64,000 nucleotides of DNA, taken from positions 62,001-126,000 of the forward strand of contig NZ_QNRR01000010.1 of NCBI RefSeq assembly GCF_003315205.1, in the 5' to 3' direction. Of this stretch, positions 52,501-59,237 are shown piece after piece. The translations under genes and the position numbers were made by a program. The notes beneath the pieces were generated by a model. The model worked only from the letters and a program-made list of their open reading frames with translations, ran no database searches and was not told the origin of the DNA. The first letter of the stretch is position 1; each line of letters starts with the position of its first letter. This DNA is from Roseimicrobium gellanilyticum. Its GTDB lineage: Bacteria > Verrucomicrobiota > Verrucomicrobiia > Verrucomicrobiales > Verrucomicrobiaceae.

Positions 52501-52711
52501 ATGCGTGCCCTTGGCCATGGCCAGTGGTGCCGGTGGGTTGTCACGTCAGGTCATGGGCTTTGTGGTGATCGGCGGCATGCTCGCCGCGAGTTTCCTGGCC
52601 ATCTTCCTGATCCCGGTGACCTTCCATCTGGTAGGGAGATTCAGCGGGAAGAAGGACGGACCCGCGAGCGAAGCTCCCGTGGAGACTCAAGCTCCAGCCA
52701 GTCACCCATGA
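49550..52711 (+). CDS. HAE1-type RND multidrug efflux transporter
   Basis: 1053 residues, from ATG 49550 (MARFFVNRPIVAMVISIILT). An AcrB-family inner-membrane pump: FPDIVPPEIQVKATYTGADA near the N terminus; TM4 motif LVLAIGLVVDDAIVVVEAVEHH with the proton-relay aspartates; the second periplasmic half begins PGSFLPEEDQGYFFAQV; TM10-12 region LVMLIGLAAKNAILIVEFAKM (relay lysine). It is driven by the proton gradient and works with the adaptor encoded just upstream. The likely substrates are hydrophobic toxins or drugs, inferred from the family. Confidence 0.97.
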   Translation: MARFFVNRPIVAMVISIILTIVGLASYFSLPVAQFPDIVPPEIQVKATYTGADAMTIEQSVATPIEQQMSGVDNMNYMYSTNSNDGSMKLTVNFDVATDANTDQILAQMRSNQANSQLPADVTAAGVTVQKSTSSPLIMFSLYSPKGTYDGTFLANYAYINLNDEFTRVPGIASVTVFGAGQYAMRIWVKPDTLAKLGITIPEILSAIKAQNSVNPAGKIGAEPAPLGQEYTYAVRAQGRLQSPEEFGDIVVRANPDGSMLRVKDVARIELGAQTYSVSSRLNGQPAASIALYQLPGSNAIAAAEGAKKRMQELSEKFPNDLEYTVSLDTTLAVTEGMVEIQHTLFEALVLVIIVVFIFLQGWRATLIPLLAVPVSLIATFAFFPLFGFTVNTLSLFGLVLAIGLVVDDAIVVVEAVEHHIEQGLSPKEATLKAMEEVTGPVIAIALILAAVFIPTAFIPGITGRLYQQFAVTIAVSVIISAFNALTLSPALSALLLKPKKKSTGPLQKFFDLFNRGFGAATNGYVAVCRYLLRRVIIAIVLLAVIAGAAGLFGKRVPGSFLPEEDQGYFFAQVVLPDAASLQRTDEAMKVAEKILMDTPGVKYVTAINGYNFLSGVNVTYSGVFFVTLKEWSERKEPSEKYGAIMKHVNGSLSRIPAARAFAFSPPAIPGIGTSGGVTFILQDRSGKDIAFLDEQVRKFVGAARERKELTSVSTTFSPGVPQVFMNVDKEKVLKQGIELSTVYQTLQTFMGGYFVNYFNRFGRQWQVFVQAEGDYRANAEQVKQFFVKNKDGAMVPLGAVTNAEFISGPEFTMRYNLYRSAQINATAAPGYSSGQAMQAMEEVFATTMPNEMGYSYLGMSFQEKKASEGVSPVAIFALSFLFVFLILAAQYESWSLPFSVLLSTPVAVFGAFAALMVGRYENNIYAQIGLVMLIGLAAKNAILIVEFAKMKHEQGLSLTEAALEGARLRLRPILMTSFAFILGCVPLAMASGAGGLSRQVMGFVVIGGMLAASFLAIFLIPVTFHLVGRFSGKKDGPASEAPVETQAPASHP

Positions 52712-52820
52712 AGTGACGCAAGCCGGGCGGTCGAGACGTTGTGCCGTTGCATTTTGTGAGCCGTGCGTGCATGCACTGTTCGTACCTAGGTGTACGGCAC
52801 CTTCCCCAACCGTTTTCGGC

Positions 52821-53984
52821 ATGACCATCGACGACATTCTCTCCAACGAATCCGTGAGACAGGCAGAATTCCCTGTCTCGCGGGACACCATCTTCATGGC
52901 ACACGGTGGTGTGTGCATCCTGCCCCAGCGCTCCGTGAAGGCGATGCAGGATTACCTGGAGATCTGCGCGACCCGTGGGCAGGAGAACTTGGAAATCTGG
53001 AGGCACCTGAACGAAACGCGTGTCGTGGCCGCCAAACTTATCGGTGCGCAGGCCAGCGAGATAGCCCTGCTGGGGCCGACTTCGCTTGGTCTCAGTCTGG
53101 TGGCCAACGGACTTCCATGGCAGGCGGGCGATGAGATCGTGTGTTACCACGATGACTACCCCGCCAATGTCTATCCCTGGATGGATCTGCAGCGCCGTGG
53201 AGTGGTGTTGAAGTTTCTTGAACCGGACGTGCCCGGGCACATCACCCCAGAAGTTGTGGAGCGCGCGCTGACACCGAAGACTCGCATGGTGGCACTGGCC
53301 TCTTGCCACTTCTTCACGGGCTATCGGATCGATGTGGATGCCATTGGCAAACTGGTGCGTGGTCGCGGCATCTACTTCTGCCTGGACGCCATCCAGACCG
53401 TGGGCGCCTTTCCCACCAGCGTGGAGCATGTGGACTTCCTCAGCGCGGATGCGCACAAGTGGATGCTCGGTCCCATGGCGGCGGGTATCTTCTATGTGCG
53501 TGAGTCATTGCATGAGGTCCTGCGACCAACGCTCATTGGCGCGTGGAATGTGAAGTCGCCGAACTTCATCGCACAGGATCAGGTGGAGTTTGAGAAAGGT
53601 GGACGGCGTTACGAGCCCGGCGTGCCGAATGCGATTGGCATCTACGGCATGCGCGCAGCGCTGGACCTGCTGGTGGAGGTGGGCATTGAGAATGTTGCTG
53701 CTCGCTTGCTGAAGCTGAAGGCCCATCTTGTGCCGCGGTTGGAGGCCTTAGGCTTCCAGGTGTTGCCGCCTACCAATGGAGAAAATGCCAGCAGCATCAC
53801 TACCGCCACACGGGATGGAGGGGCACCGCTGGAGCAGGTCTTCGATCACTTGGCAAAGCATCAAGTGACCATCTCCCTGCGCCACAACCGTGCCGGTCGG
53901 GCCCACCTGCGCTTCAGTCCGCACTTCTACAATACCGAGGCGGAGGTCGATCGGGTGTGCGCGCTGATTGGTGAGGTGAAATAG
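52821..53984 (+). CDS. Class V aminotransferase-fold PLP enzyme
   Basis: 387 residues from ATG 52821 (MTIDDILSNES); an open frame to 52713 is not family-like. The catalytic lysine is in LSADAHKWMLGPM, with the aspartate FCLDAIQTVGA before it and the phosphate region LGPTSLGLSLVANGLPW. N-terminal AEFPVSRDTIFMAHGGV is the usual start of the class V fold. It belongs to the same family as the truncated enzyme at the left edge, but the two are not a recent duplicate. Isopenicillin-N-epimerase-like and cysteine-desulfurase-like roles are both possible. It follows the RND pump by about 110 nt. Confidence 0.9.
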   Translation: MTIDDILSNESVRQAEFPVSRDTIFMAHGGVCILPQRSVKAMQDYLEICATRGQENLEIWRHLNETRVVAAKLIGAQASEIALLGPTSLGLSLVANGLPWQAGDEIVCYHDDYPANVYPWMDLQRRGVVLKFLEPDVPGHITPEVVERALTPKTRMVALASCHFFTGYRIDVDAIGKLVRGRGIYFCLDAIQTVGAFPTSVEHVDFLSADAHKWMLGPMAAGIFYVRESLHEVLRPTLIGAWNVKSPNFIAQDQVEFEKGGRRYEPGVPNAIGIYGMRAALDLLVEVGIENVAARLLKLKAHLVPRLEALGFQVLPPTNGENASSITTATRDGGAPLEQVFDHLAKHQVTISLRHNRAGRAHLRFSPHFYNTEAEVDRVCALIGEVK

Positions 53985-54245
53985 CAGGTGCGAATATTAG
54001 AGCACTTTCATAAACCTGTGGTCATCTGGAAGCTGAGTCGCGGAGCGACGCTCGAACCGGGAAATCTTGGGTGAGGTCATGGGCTCGGGTGTCGATCCGC
54101 GACTGGAACATCCACGGGTTACAGAAGCTTCCACGCTGGGCTGTGTTTCTAATTGCATCTCATCAAAGCCCGAAATCGGCTATGCCATTTTTTATAATGC
54201 CCTGGTTTGAGCTGTAGCCTCACGCGCGTGCAGTACTGTGTGCTG

Positions 54246-54412
54246 TTCGTCCCGGAGGGACGTTGGCTGGTAGCCGGTGGTGGAGGCCTGTAATCAGGTC
54301 GGGAACCACCGGATCTCGGAATCAACGATGTTCCGTCCCGGAGGCGACGGCGGAAGATGTGCCACTGTCTCTCCCACGTGCCAACACCCTATTACGTCCT
54401 TCCAGGACGAAC
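54246..54412. repeat. Intergenic palindromic repeat of the CGTCCCGGAGGGACG type
   Basis: Contains CGTCCCGGAGGGACG, CGTCCCGGAGGCGACG and CGTCCTTCCAGGACG, plus an inverted pair CCGGTGGT/ACCACCGG about 30 nt apart. Repeats of this composition are familiar between genes of planctomycetes and verrucomicrobia; I state that from general knowledge. The rest of the 53985-54450 gap shows no gene. Confidence 0.6.
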
Positions 54413-54459
54413 CACCTTGAGCGGTTTCATCTGTGGCACAGTTCAACTCAAATGATTTA

Positions 54460-54498
54460 GTGTTGATTTCACACGAAGCATGGTGTTAGATTTACACC
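54460..54498 (+). promoter_or_regulatory. Double GTGT-N7-ACAC operator over the promoter of the ADP-ribose operon
   Basis: Two dyads of identical design: GTGT-TGATTTC-ACAC (54460-54474) and GTGT-TAGATTT-ACAC (54483-54497), the second extended to GGTGT...ACACC. Promoter boxes coincide: -35 TTGATT (54463-54468), 17-nt spacer, -10 TTAGAT (54486-54491). The start codon is at 54499, so transcription would begin at about the ATG, a leaderless arrangement. A regulator bound here would block both boxes. NrtR-family proteins bind such dyads, and the first gene encodes one. Confidence 0.75.
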
Positions 54499-55194
54499 AT
54501 GTCATTCACCTATCAATATGCGCGCCCCGCTCTCACGGTGGACTGCGTGATCTTCGGCTTCGATGCCGGGGAGCATGAGTTGCGCGTGCTGCTCATCCAG
54601 CGCGCCCTGCCTCCTTTCGAGGGGAAGTGGGCGCTGCCGGGTGGTTTCGTGAAGGTGGGTGAGAACACGGATGTGGCTGCCCGCCGTGAACTGGAGGAGG
54701 AGACCGGATTGAAACAGGTGTACCTGGAGCAGTTCAAGACCTTCAGTGAACCGAAGCGCGACCCGCGTGAACACGTGGTGAGCGTGGCCTACTTCGCCCT
54801 GGTACCCTTCCTGAGTCACCCTCCGAAGGCGGATACGGATGCGAAGGACGCTGCCTGGTTCTCCGTGGAGGATGTGCCTTCCCTGGCCTTCGACCACAAG
54901 GTGATTCTGGATACGGCCCTGCAACGCCTCCGACTCAAAATGCAGCACGAGCCCGTGGGCTTTGAACTGCTGCCACCGCAATTCACCCTGACCCAACTGC
55001 AACAGGTCTATGAGGCCGTGCTCGGCCAGACTCTCGATAAGCGCAATTTCCGGAAGAAGATCCTGAGCATGGACCTGCTCATCGATACCGGAGAGGTGCA
55101 GCAGGATGTCGCGCATCGCGCCGCGGCCCTGTGGAAGTTCGATGCGCGACGCTATGAAAAACTCAAGAAGGGCGGATTTCACTTCGCCCTGTAG
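54499..55194 (+). CDS. Nudix domain with C-terminal winged helix (NrtR-like)
   Basis: 231 residues. An intact Nudix box is at about 49-72: [20 protein letters not shown] then ETGL, fitting GX5EX7REUXEEXGU, so ADP-ribose hydrolysis may persist. N-terminal [17 protein letters not shown] is typical of ADP-ribose pyrophosphatase-like proteins. Residues about 155-231 fit the NrtR winged helix: [38 protein letters not shown]. NrtR controls NAD genes and senses ADP-ribose. Here it lies ahead of an ADP-ribose gene run and next to two dyads, suggesting it senses ADP-ribose and represses its own operon. A catalytic-only role is the alternative. Confidence 0.88.
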   Translation: MSFTYQYARPALTVDCVIFGFDAGEHELRVLLIQRALPPFEGKWALPGGFVKVGENTDVAARRELEEETGLKQVYLEQFKTFSEPKRDPREHVVSVAYFALVPFLSHPPKADTDAKDAAWFSVEDVPSLAFDHKVILDTALQRLRLKMQHEPVGFELLPPQFTLTQLQQVYEAVLGQTLDKRNFRKKILSMDLLIDTGEVQQDVAHRAAALWKFDARRYEKLKKGGFHFAL

Positions 55195-55206
55195 AAACAA
55201 ACTTCC

Positions 55207-55674
55207 GTGAGCGGGAACGTCATCAATTTTTACAGCACGAAGGGCGAATACGGTCCCTTCTCCAATTTTTCCGCGCACCGTCTTTTCCTGAAGGGAAAGA
55301 CGTGGCGTACCTCGGAGCACTATTTCCAGGCCCAGAAGTTTGCGGGAACGGAACACGAGGAGGAACTGCGCATGGCGGAGTCTCCCATGGTGGTGGCCCG
55401 CATGGGGCGCTCACGGAAACGTCCACTCCGGAAGGACTGGGAATCCGTGAAGGACGACATCATGCGCGAAGCGGTGATGGCCAAGTTCACCCAGGACAAG
55501 GAACTCAAAGCCCTGCTGCTTAACACGGGTGATGCCACGCTGGTGGAACACACCGCGAATGATTTCTACTGGGCCGACGGTGGCGATGGTTCCGGAAAGA
55601 ATATGCTCGGCATCATCCTCATGGAGGTGCGGGAGAAGTTACAGTTGGAGGCATCGTCTGTCGCAGACGAGTGA
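55207..55674 (+). CDS. NADAR (YbiA-like) family protein
   Basis: 155 residues, starting at GTG 55207, 12 nt after the Nudix gene. Motifs of the NADAR family: VINFYSTKGEYGPFSNFS at the N terminus, TWRTSEHYFQAQKFAGT, and NDFYWADGGDGSGKNMLGIILMEVRE. The family (also YbiA/RibX-like, DUF1768) contains N-glycosidases acting on riboflavin intermediates, and members shown to remove ADP-ribose from guanine bases. In this operon, reversal of nucleobase ADP-ribosylation fits, but is inferred. Confidence 0.88.
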   Translation: MSGNVINFYSTKGEYGPFSNFSAHRLFLKGKTWRTSEHYFQAQKFAGTEHEEELRMAESPMVVARMGRSRKRPLRKDWESVKDDIMREAVMAKFTQDKELKALLLNTGDATLVEHTANDFYWADGGDGSGKNMLGIILMEVREKLQLEASSVADE

Positions 55675-55727
55675 ATGAAAAGGCGCGCGCTGTCATGCGC
55701 GCGTCCAACAACTAGACAATCGATTTT

Positions 55728-56570
55728 ATGATTACCAAACGGTCAGCGAGGGCTTCGCTGGCAGAAGAGACTCTCCGCCTTGTTGAGCAAGGTGAATACA
55801 CCAGCAGCAACGGGAAGGTCGTGGATCTTGCTGAATCCGTCAGCAGGTCCGTGCGCGGCACCGTGAGCATTTCTCCTGAGGAAGTGCTGGAAGTCGCGCG
55901 AGCAGGTGAAGCGAAGAGCGTCATTGAGGTGACTTCCGAATCCACGCTGCAAGCGCTCATCCGCTTGCAGAGCGAGGGCGCACCAGGTCTGGCCTGTCTG
56001 AACTTCGCCAGCGCGAAGAATGCCGGTGGTGGATTCCTGGGTGGCTCACAAGCACAGGAGGAATCGCTCGCTCGATCTTCCGCACTGTATCCCTGCCTCA
56101 CTTCCGTGCCGCGCTACTATGAAACCAACCGGGCCTGCCGCTCGGGACTCTACACGGACTGGATGATCTGGTCCCCGGAGGTTCCTTTCTTCCGCGATGA
56201 TGACGGTGCTCTTCTGGACGTGCCGGTGTTGGCCTCGGTGATCACTGCGCCAGCGCCCAACGCGGGAGCCGTGGCCAAGAACCAGCCGCACGAACTGCCA
56301 ATGGTAGAGCCCACGCTTCGCCGGCGTGCGGAACGCGTGCTGCAACTCGCAGCTTCGCGTGGCGTGCAGACATTCGTGCTTGGGGCGTGGGGCTGTGGTG
56401 TGTTCCACAATGACCCGCGCATGGTGGCTGGCGTATTTGCGGATCTCATCCGTGAGGGTGCAGCCTTTGCAAATGTCTTCCCCCGCTTCGTGTTCGCCAT
56501 CTATGACACCACCTCATCCGGCGAGGTGCGTCGTGCATTCGATATCGTCATTCCACAGACATCCTCATGA
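55728..56570 (+). CDS. Microbial PARG-like (TIGR02452) protein
   Basis: 280 residues. It belongs to the bacterial PARG-like/DUF2263 family of the macrodomain superfamily: LACLNFASAKNAGGGFLGGSQAQEESLAR, with the GGG-X6-8-QEE catalytic loop and glutamates, followed by VLASVITAPAPNAG and LQLAASRGVQTFVLGAWGCGVFHNDP. Such enzymes remove poly- or mono-ADP-ribose by glycosidic cleavage. The protein ends with VFPRFVFAIYDTTSS. It overlaps the next gene by 4 nt. The role is drawn from family and gene neighbourhood. Confidence 0.9.
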   Translation: MITKRSARASLAEETLRLVEQGEYTSSNGKVVDLAESVSRSVRGTVSISPEEVLEVARAGEAKSVIEVTSESTLQALIRLQSEGAPGLACLNFASAKNAGGGFLGGSQAQEESLARSSALYPCLTSVPRYYETNRACRSGLYTDWMIWSPEVPFFRDDDGALLDVPVLASVITAPAPNAGAVAKNQPHELPMVEPTLRRRAERVLQLAASRGVQTFVLGAWGCGVFHNDPRMVAGVFADLIREGAAFANVFPRFVFAIYDTTSSGEVRRAFDIVIPQTSS

Positions 56571-56923
56571 GCCATCCCACCATCACGCTCTACCGTCCCG
56601 TCGGACCGGAGGAGTTGAAGCTGATTGCTGACAGTGGCTGGCGGCGCTTTCCGCCCCGGCTGCCGGATCAGCCCATCTTCTATCCTGTGTGCAACGAAGG
56701 TTACGCGCGCCAGATTGCGCGTGATTGGAATGTGCCCGCCAGTGGAGAAGGTCACGTGCTGTGCTTTGCGGTCGATGAGGTCTATGGTTCGCGCTTCCCG
56801 AAGCAGATTGTCGGTGGCTCGGAGCATGAAGAACTCTGGGTGCCCGCGGAGGAGCTTGAAGAGTTCAACGGTCACATCGTCGGCGTCATCGAACTGATTG
56901 CGTCCTATGGTCGTGAGGGATGA
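56567..56923 (+). CDS. Small conserved protein of the ADP-ribose operon
   Basis: 118 residues, start ATG 56567 overlapping the PARG-like stop. The sequence ITLYRPVGPEELKLIADSGW, RRFPPRLPDQPIFYPVCNEG, YARQIARDWNVP, VGGSEHEELWVPAEELEEFN and HIVGVIELIASYG follows a family that databases often name 'ADP-ribosylation/crystallin J1' although it is too short to be an ADP-ribosylglycohydrolase. No catalytic role is known to me. Its position between two ADP-ribose hydrolases suggests a function on ADP-ribosylated substrates. Confidence 0.8.
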   Translation: MSHPTITLYRPVGPEELKLIADSGWRRFPPRLPDQPIFYPVCNEGYARQIARDWNVPASGEGHVLCFAVDEVYGSRFPKQIVGGSEHEELWVPAEELEEFNGHIVGVIELIASYGREG

Positions 56924-57956
56924 TAAAACGCGCGACCGCATCACCGGACTCATGCTCGGTGCTGCGGTGGGTGATGCTCTGGGACTGCCCGCTGAGGGCA
57001 TGTCTGCGAAGCGCATCGCCCGCCGCTGGCCCGGCCCTTTGAAGCATCGCTTCTTCTTTGGCCGTGGCATGATGAGTGATGACACGGAGCATCTCTTCTT
57101 CACTGCCCAGTCTCTGATCGAGGCAGGTAATGATGTGGCAACTTTCCGACGTGCGCTCGCGAGGCGGTTGCGCTGGTGGCTTGTTGCCCTGCCTGCCGGT
57201 GTGGGGCTTGCCACCGCGCGCTCCATCATAAAACTTTGGCTCGGTTGGAATCCGGCGAAGAGTGGTGTGTGGTCAGCGGGCAATGGTCCGGCCATGCGCT
57301 CTGCGCTTCTCGGGGCACGATTCGCCAATGATGAGGCCAACCTGCGTGCCTATGTGGAGGCATCCACCATCATGACGCATCGCGACCCAAAGGCACTCGC
57401 CGGAGCGTTGGCAGTGGCATTCGGAGCTGCAGCCTTGGTGCGTGGCGAGGCGAACGATGACACATTGCTCCATAGTTGGCAGACGCTTTCACCTGATGAC
57501 GAGTGGCAGCGTGCGATGATGCTGATGCGATCAGAGCTGGCGCGTGCATCACCCGTGGCCTCGTTCTCCGAATCTCTCGGCGGGAAGCGTGAGGTCAGTG
57601 GCTACATCTACCGCACGGTGCCCGTGGCACTCTACGCCTGGCTGCGGCATCGCGGCGATTTCCGAATGACGCTCCAGGAAGTGATTGGCTGCGGTGGGGA
57701 TACGGACACGGTGGCTGCCATTGCGGGAGCACTTGCTGGAATGGAGTGCGGTGAGCAGGGCATTCCGGAGGAATGGCTCTCTGGCATCTGCGAATGGCCA
57801 CGGAGCATCCGTGTTCTAGGCGAAGTGGCCTCACGTGTTGCAGACCAGGATTCCCAGTCTTCGGTGGGATATGCCGTGTGGGGTGTCATTCCGAGAAATC
57901 TTTTGTTTCTCAGTGTCGTGTTGCTACATGGATTCCGGAGACTAATGCCGGGATGA
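56907..57956 (+). CDS. ADP-ribosylglycohydrolase (DraG/ARH family)
   Basis: 349 residues from ATG 56907, overlapping the small gene by 17 nt; TTG 56898 and GTG 56913 are alternatives. Motifs of the Mg-dependent ARH fold: GLMLGAAVGDALGLPAEG, MMSDDTEHLF (metal ligands), EVIGCGGDTDTVAAIAGALAG (second metal site). Members remove ADP-ribose from arginine, serine or other acceptors. The middle (SGYIYRTVPVALYAW) is typical. It closes the run of ADP-ribose genes. A short hydrophobic C-terminal tail (NLLFLSVVLLHGF) is unusual and may anchor it. Confidence 0.92.
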   Translation: MVVRDDKTRDRITGLMLGAAVGDALGLPAEGMSAKRIARRWPGPLKHRFFFGRGMMSDDTEHLFFTAQSLIEAGNDVATFRRALARRLRWWLVALPAGVGLATARSIIKLWLGWNPAKSGVWSAGNGPAMRSALLGARFANDEANLRAYVEASTIMTHRDPKALAGALAVAFGAAALVRGEANDDTLLHSWQTLSPDDEWQRAMMLMRSELARASPVASFSESLGGKREVSGYIYRTVPVALYAWLRHRGDFRMTLQEVIGCGGDTDTVAAIAGALAGMECGEQGIPEEWLSGICEWPRSIRVLGEVASRVADQDSQSSVGYAVWGVIPRNLLFLSVVLLHGFRRLMPG

Positions 57957-58004
57957 AGGGCAGCCGTGCTCCCGCGTTAGAATGAAGCCTATGCACTTGC
58001 CAGC

Positions 58005-58529
58005 ATGAGAATGGTAAAACAAATCGCGATGTTATGCGGGCTCTGCCTGATGACCGGTACTTTCACGAGCTGCGTTTCGAAATACTGGCCCAAAGTTGAG
58101 GTGAACTCGACAGGGCTCTTGGTACCCGTGTCGCCCCGCTGGCGCTACAAGGACTGCGATTTCACCAAAGCGACGATTTTGCCGGATTTCAACGCACTCT
58201 ACGTCAGTCACAGGACGGATTTCGACCTCGATCACTATTTCTTTCTCAGGTTCTGGCCGGGTGGACAAGTGTCGATGCGAGCGCTCGGCATTCCCGGCAG
58301 GCTTCCTACGGCTTCAGAAGGTGATGAGTTCTCATTGAATACAGCAGTCGGTTACTATTGTATCGACGGAAATGAGATAAAACTCGAGGTACTCGGGATA
58401 GACGGTCTTTACCATCTCGACAAGGGCACCATCTCACCAAATGCGATTGCTATCGAGGGTCTTTATAAATTGGAAATGTACAAGAGGGTCGACTACGCTG
58501 GAGCCTTAAAGAACGCACCCACGTGGTGA
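58005..58529 (+). CDS. Lipoprotein of unknown function
   Basis: 174 residues from ATG 58005. The N terminus, MVKQIAMLCGLCLMTGTFTSC, has a lipobox-like TSC, so lipidation is predicted. The rest is beta-rich (RWRYKDCDFTKATILPDFN, DHYFFLRFWPGGQVSMRA, YYCIDGNEIKLEVLGIDG) with no family recognised. The codon use is more AT-rich than its neighbours, which may mean later acquisition. It is 48 nt downstream of the ADP-ribosylglycohydrolase on the same strand and may be the tail of that operon. Confidence 0.7.
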   Translation: MRMVKQIAMLCGLCLMTGTFTSCVSKYWPKVEVNSTGLLVPVSPRWRYKDCDFTKATILPDFNALYVSHRTDFDLDHYFFLRFWPGGQVSMRALGIPGRLPTASEGDEFSLNTAVGYYCIDGNEIKLEVLGIDGLYHLDKGTISPNAIAIEGLYKLEMYKRVDYAGALKNAPTW

Positions 58530-58641
58530 AGTGGTGCGCACGCGCCTTGCGATGTTGCACCACGCCATCGGTGGTGCATCGCATCCCGACCACACGAGCA
58601 GCCTTCAGCTCATTTGGCGGAATTGCCTGAAAAACATAGGC

Positions 58642-58705
58642 GCCGGGCGGGAGAGCTTCGGCATGGGAAGGGTGGGGCCATGCAGATAGAAGTCTCCCGC
58701 CCGGC
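58642..58705. repeat. Intergenic inverted repeat
   Basis: GCCGGGCGGGAGA (58642-58654) is the exact complement of 58693-58705. The loop of about 38 nt encodes nothing clear. It lies between the lipoprotein gene and a possible small gene. Not followed by a T-run. Confidence 0.65.
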
Positions 58706-58763
58706 TTGCGCGCGCCCTGCATAACCGGGGCGTCGGCGCGATGAACGCGGGCGAGTCGCGGCG

Positions 58764-58946
58764 TCAGCGCCACGAAAATCGTGGTGGACTGGACTCGCGA
58801 GGGGCGTTCAAACTGCTCACCAGGCTGGCACCCGAGGTAAGGGTGCCGCTCTGCACCAGACGCACCGAGAGTGGTACGCGGGTGAAGTCGCCTTTCGGGA
58901 GCTTGAGAGTCGGGTTGTTGGTGGAGGTGATGACGGGGGAGTTCAT
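58764..58946 (-). CDS. Possible 60-residue small protein
   Basis: From ATG 58946 on the minus strand, an AGGAG ribosome-binding site sits 7 nt upstream, one of few good ones in this window. The frame reads MNSPVITSTNNPTLKLPKGD and onward, hydrophilic, with Ser, Thr and Pro. No family is recognised. A plus-strand frame overlaps it, and neither is certain. The remaining part of the 58530-59237 gap shows no other gene. Confidence 0.35.
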   Translation of the reverse strand: MNSPVITSTNNPTLKLPKGDFTRVPLSVRLVQSGTLTSGASLVSSLNAPRESSPPRFSWR

Positions 58947-59237
58947 GGCAGTGCTCCTGTTTTTTGGGGCGGTGGGTTTTTCAGCGGAGAGTCGCTTGGG
59001 TGCCCCAACCATGTGCAAGGCGCATGCCAGAAGTTGATTGGTACTCGATTGGAGAAATTCAGAATATCTTAAATGACGGTATTAATGCGCTCATCACGTG
59101 CGACATGCGTGATCGATAGTTCGTTTTGCGCCGTCCTGAATGTGCCTGTAGCCTCGTAAACCTTTTGCGTAGTGCGTGTGCATCCTGCAAACCCGGAGGG
59201 CGTGGGATGGGCGGTTTGCACTGTAGCCACCAGAATC

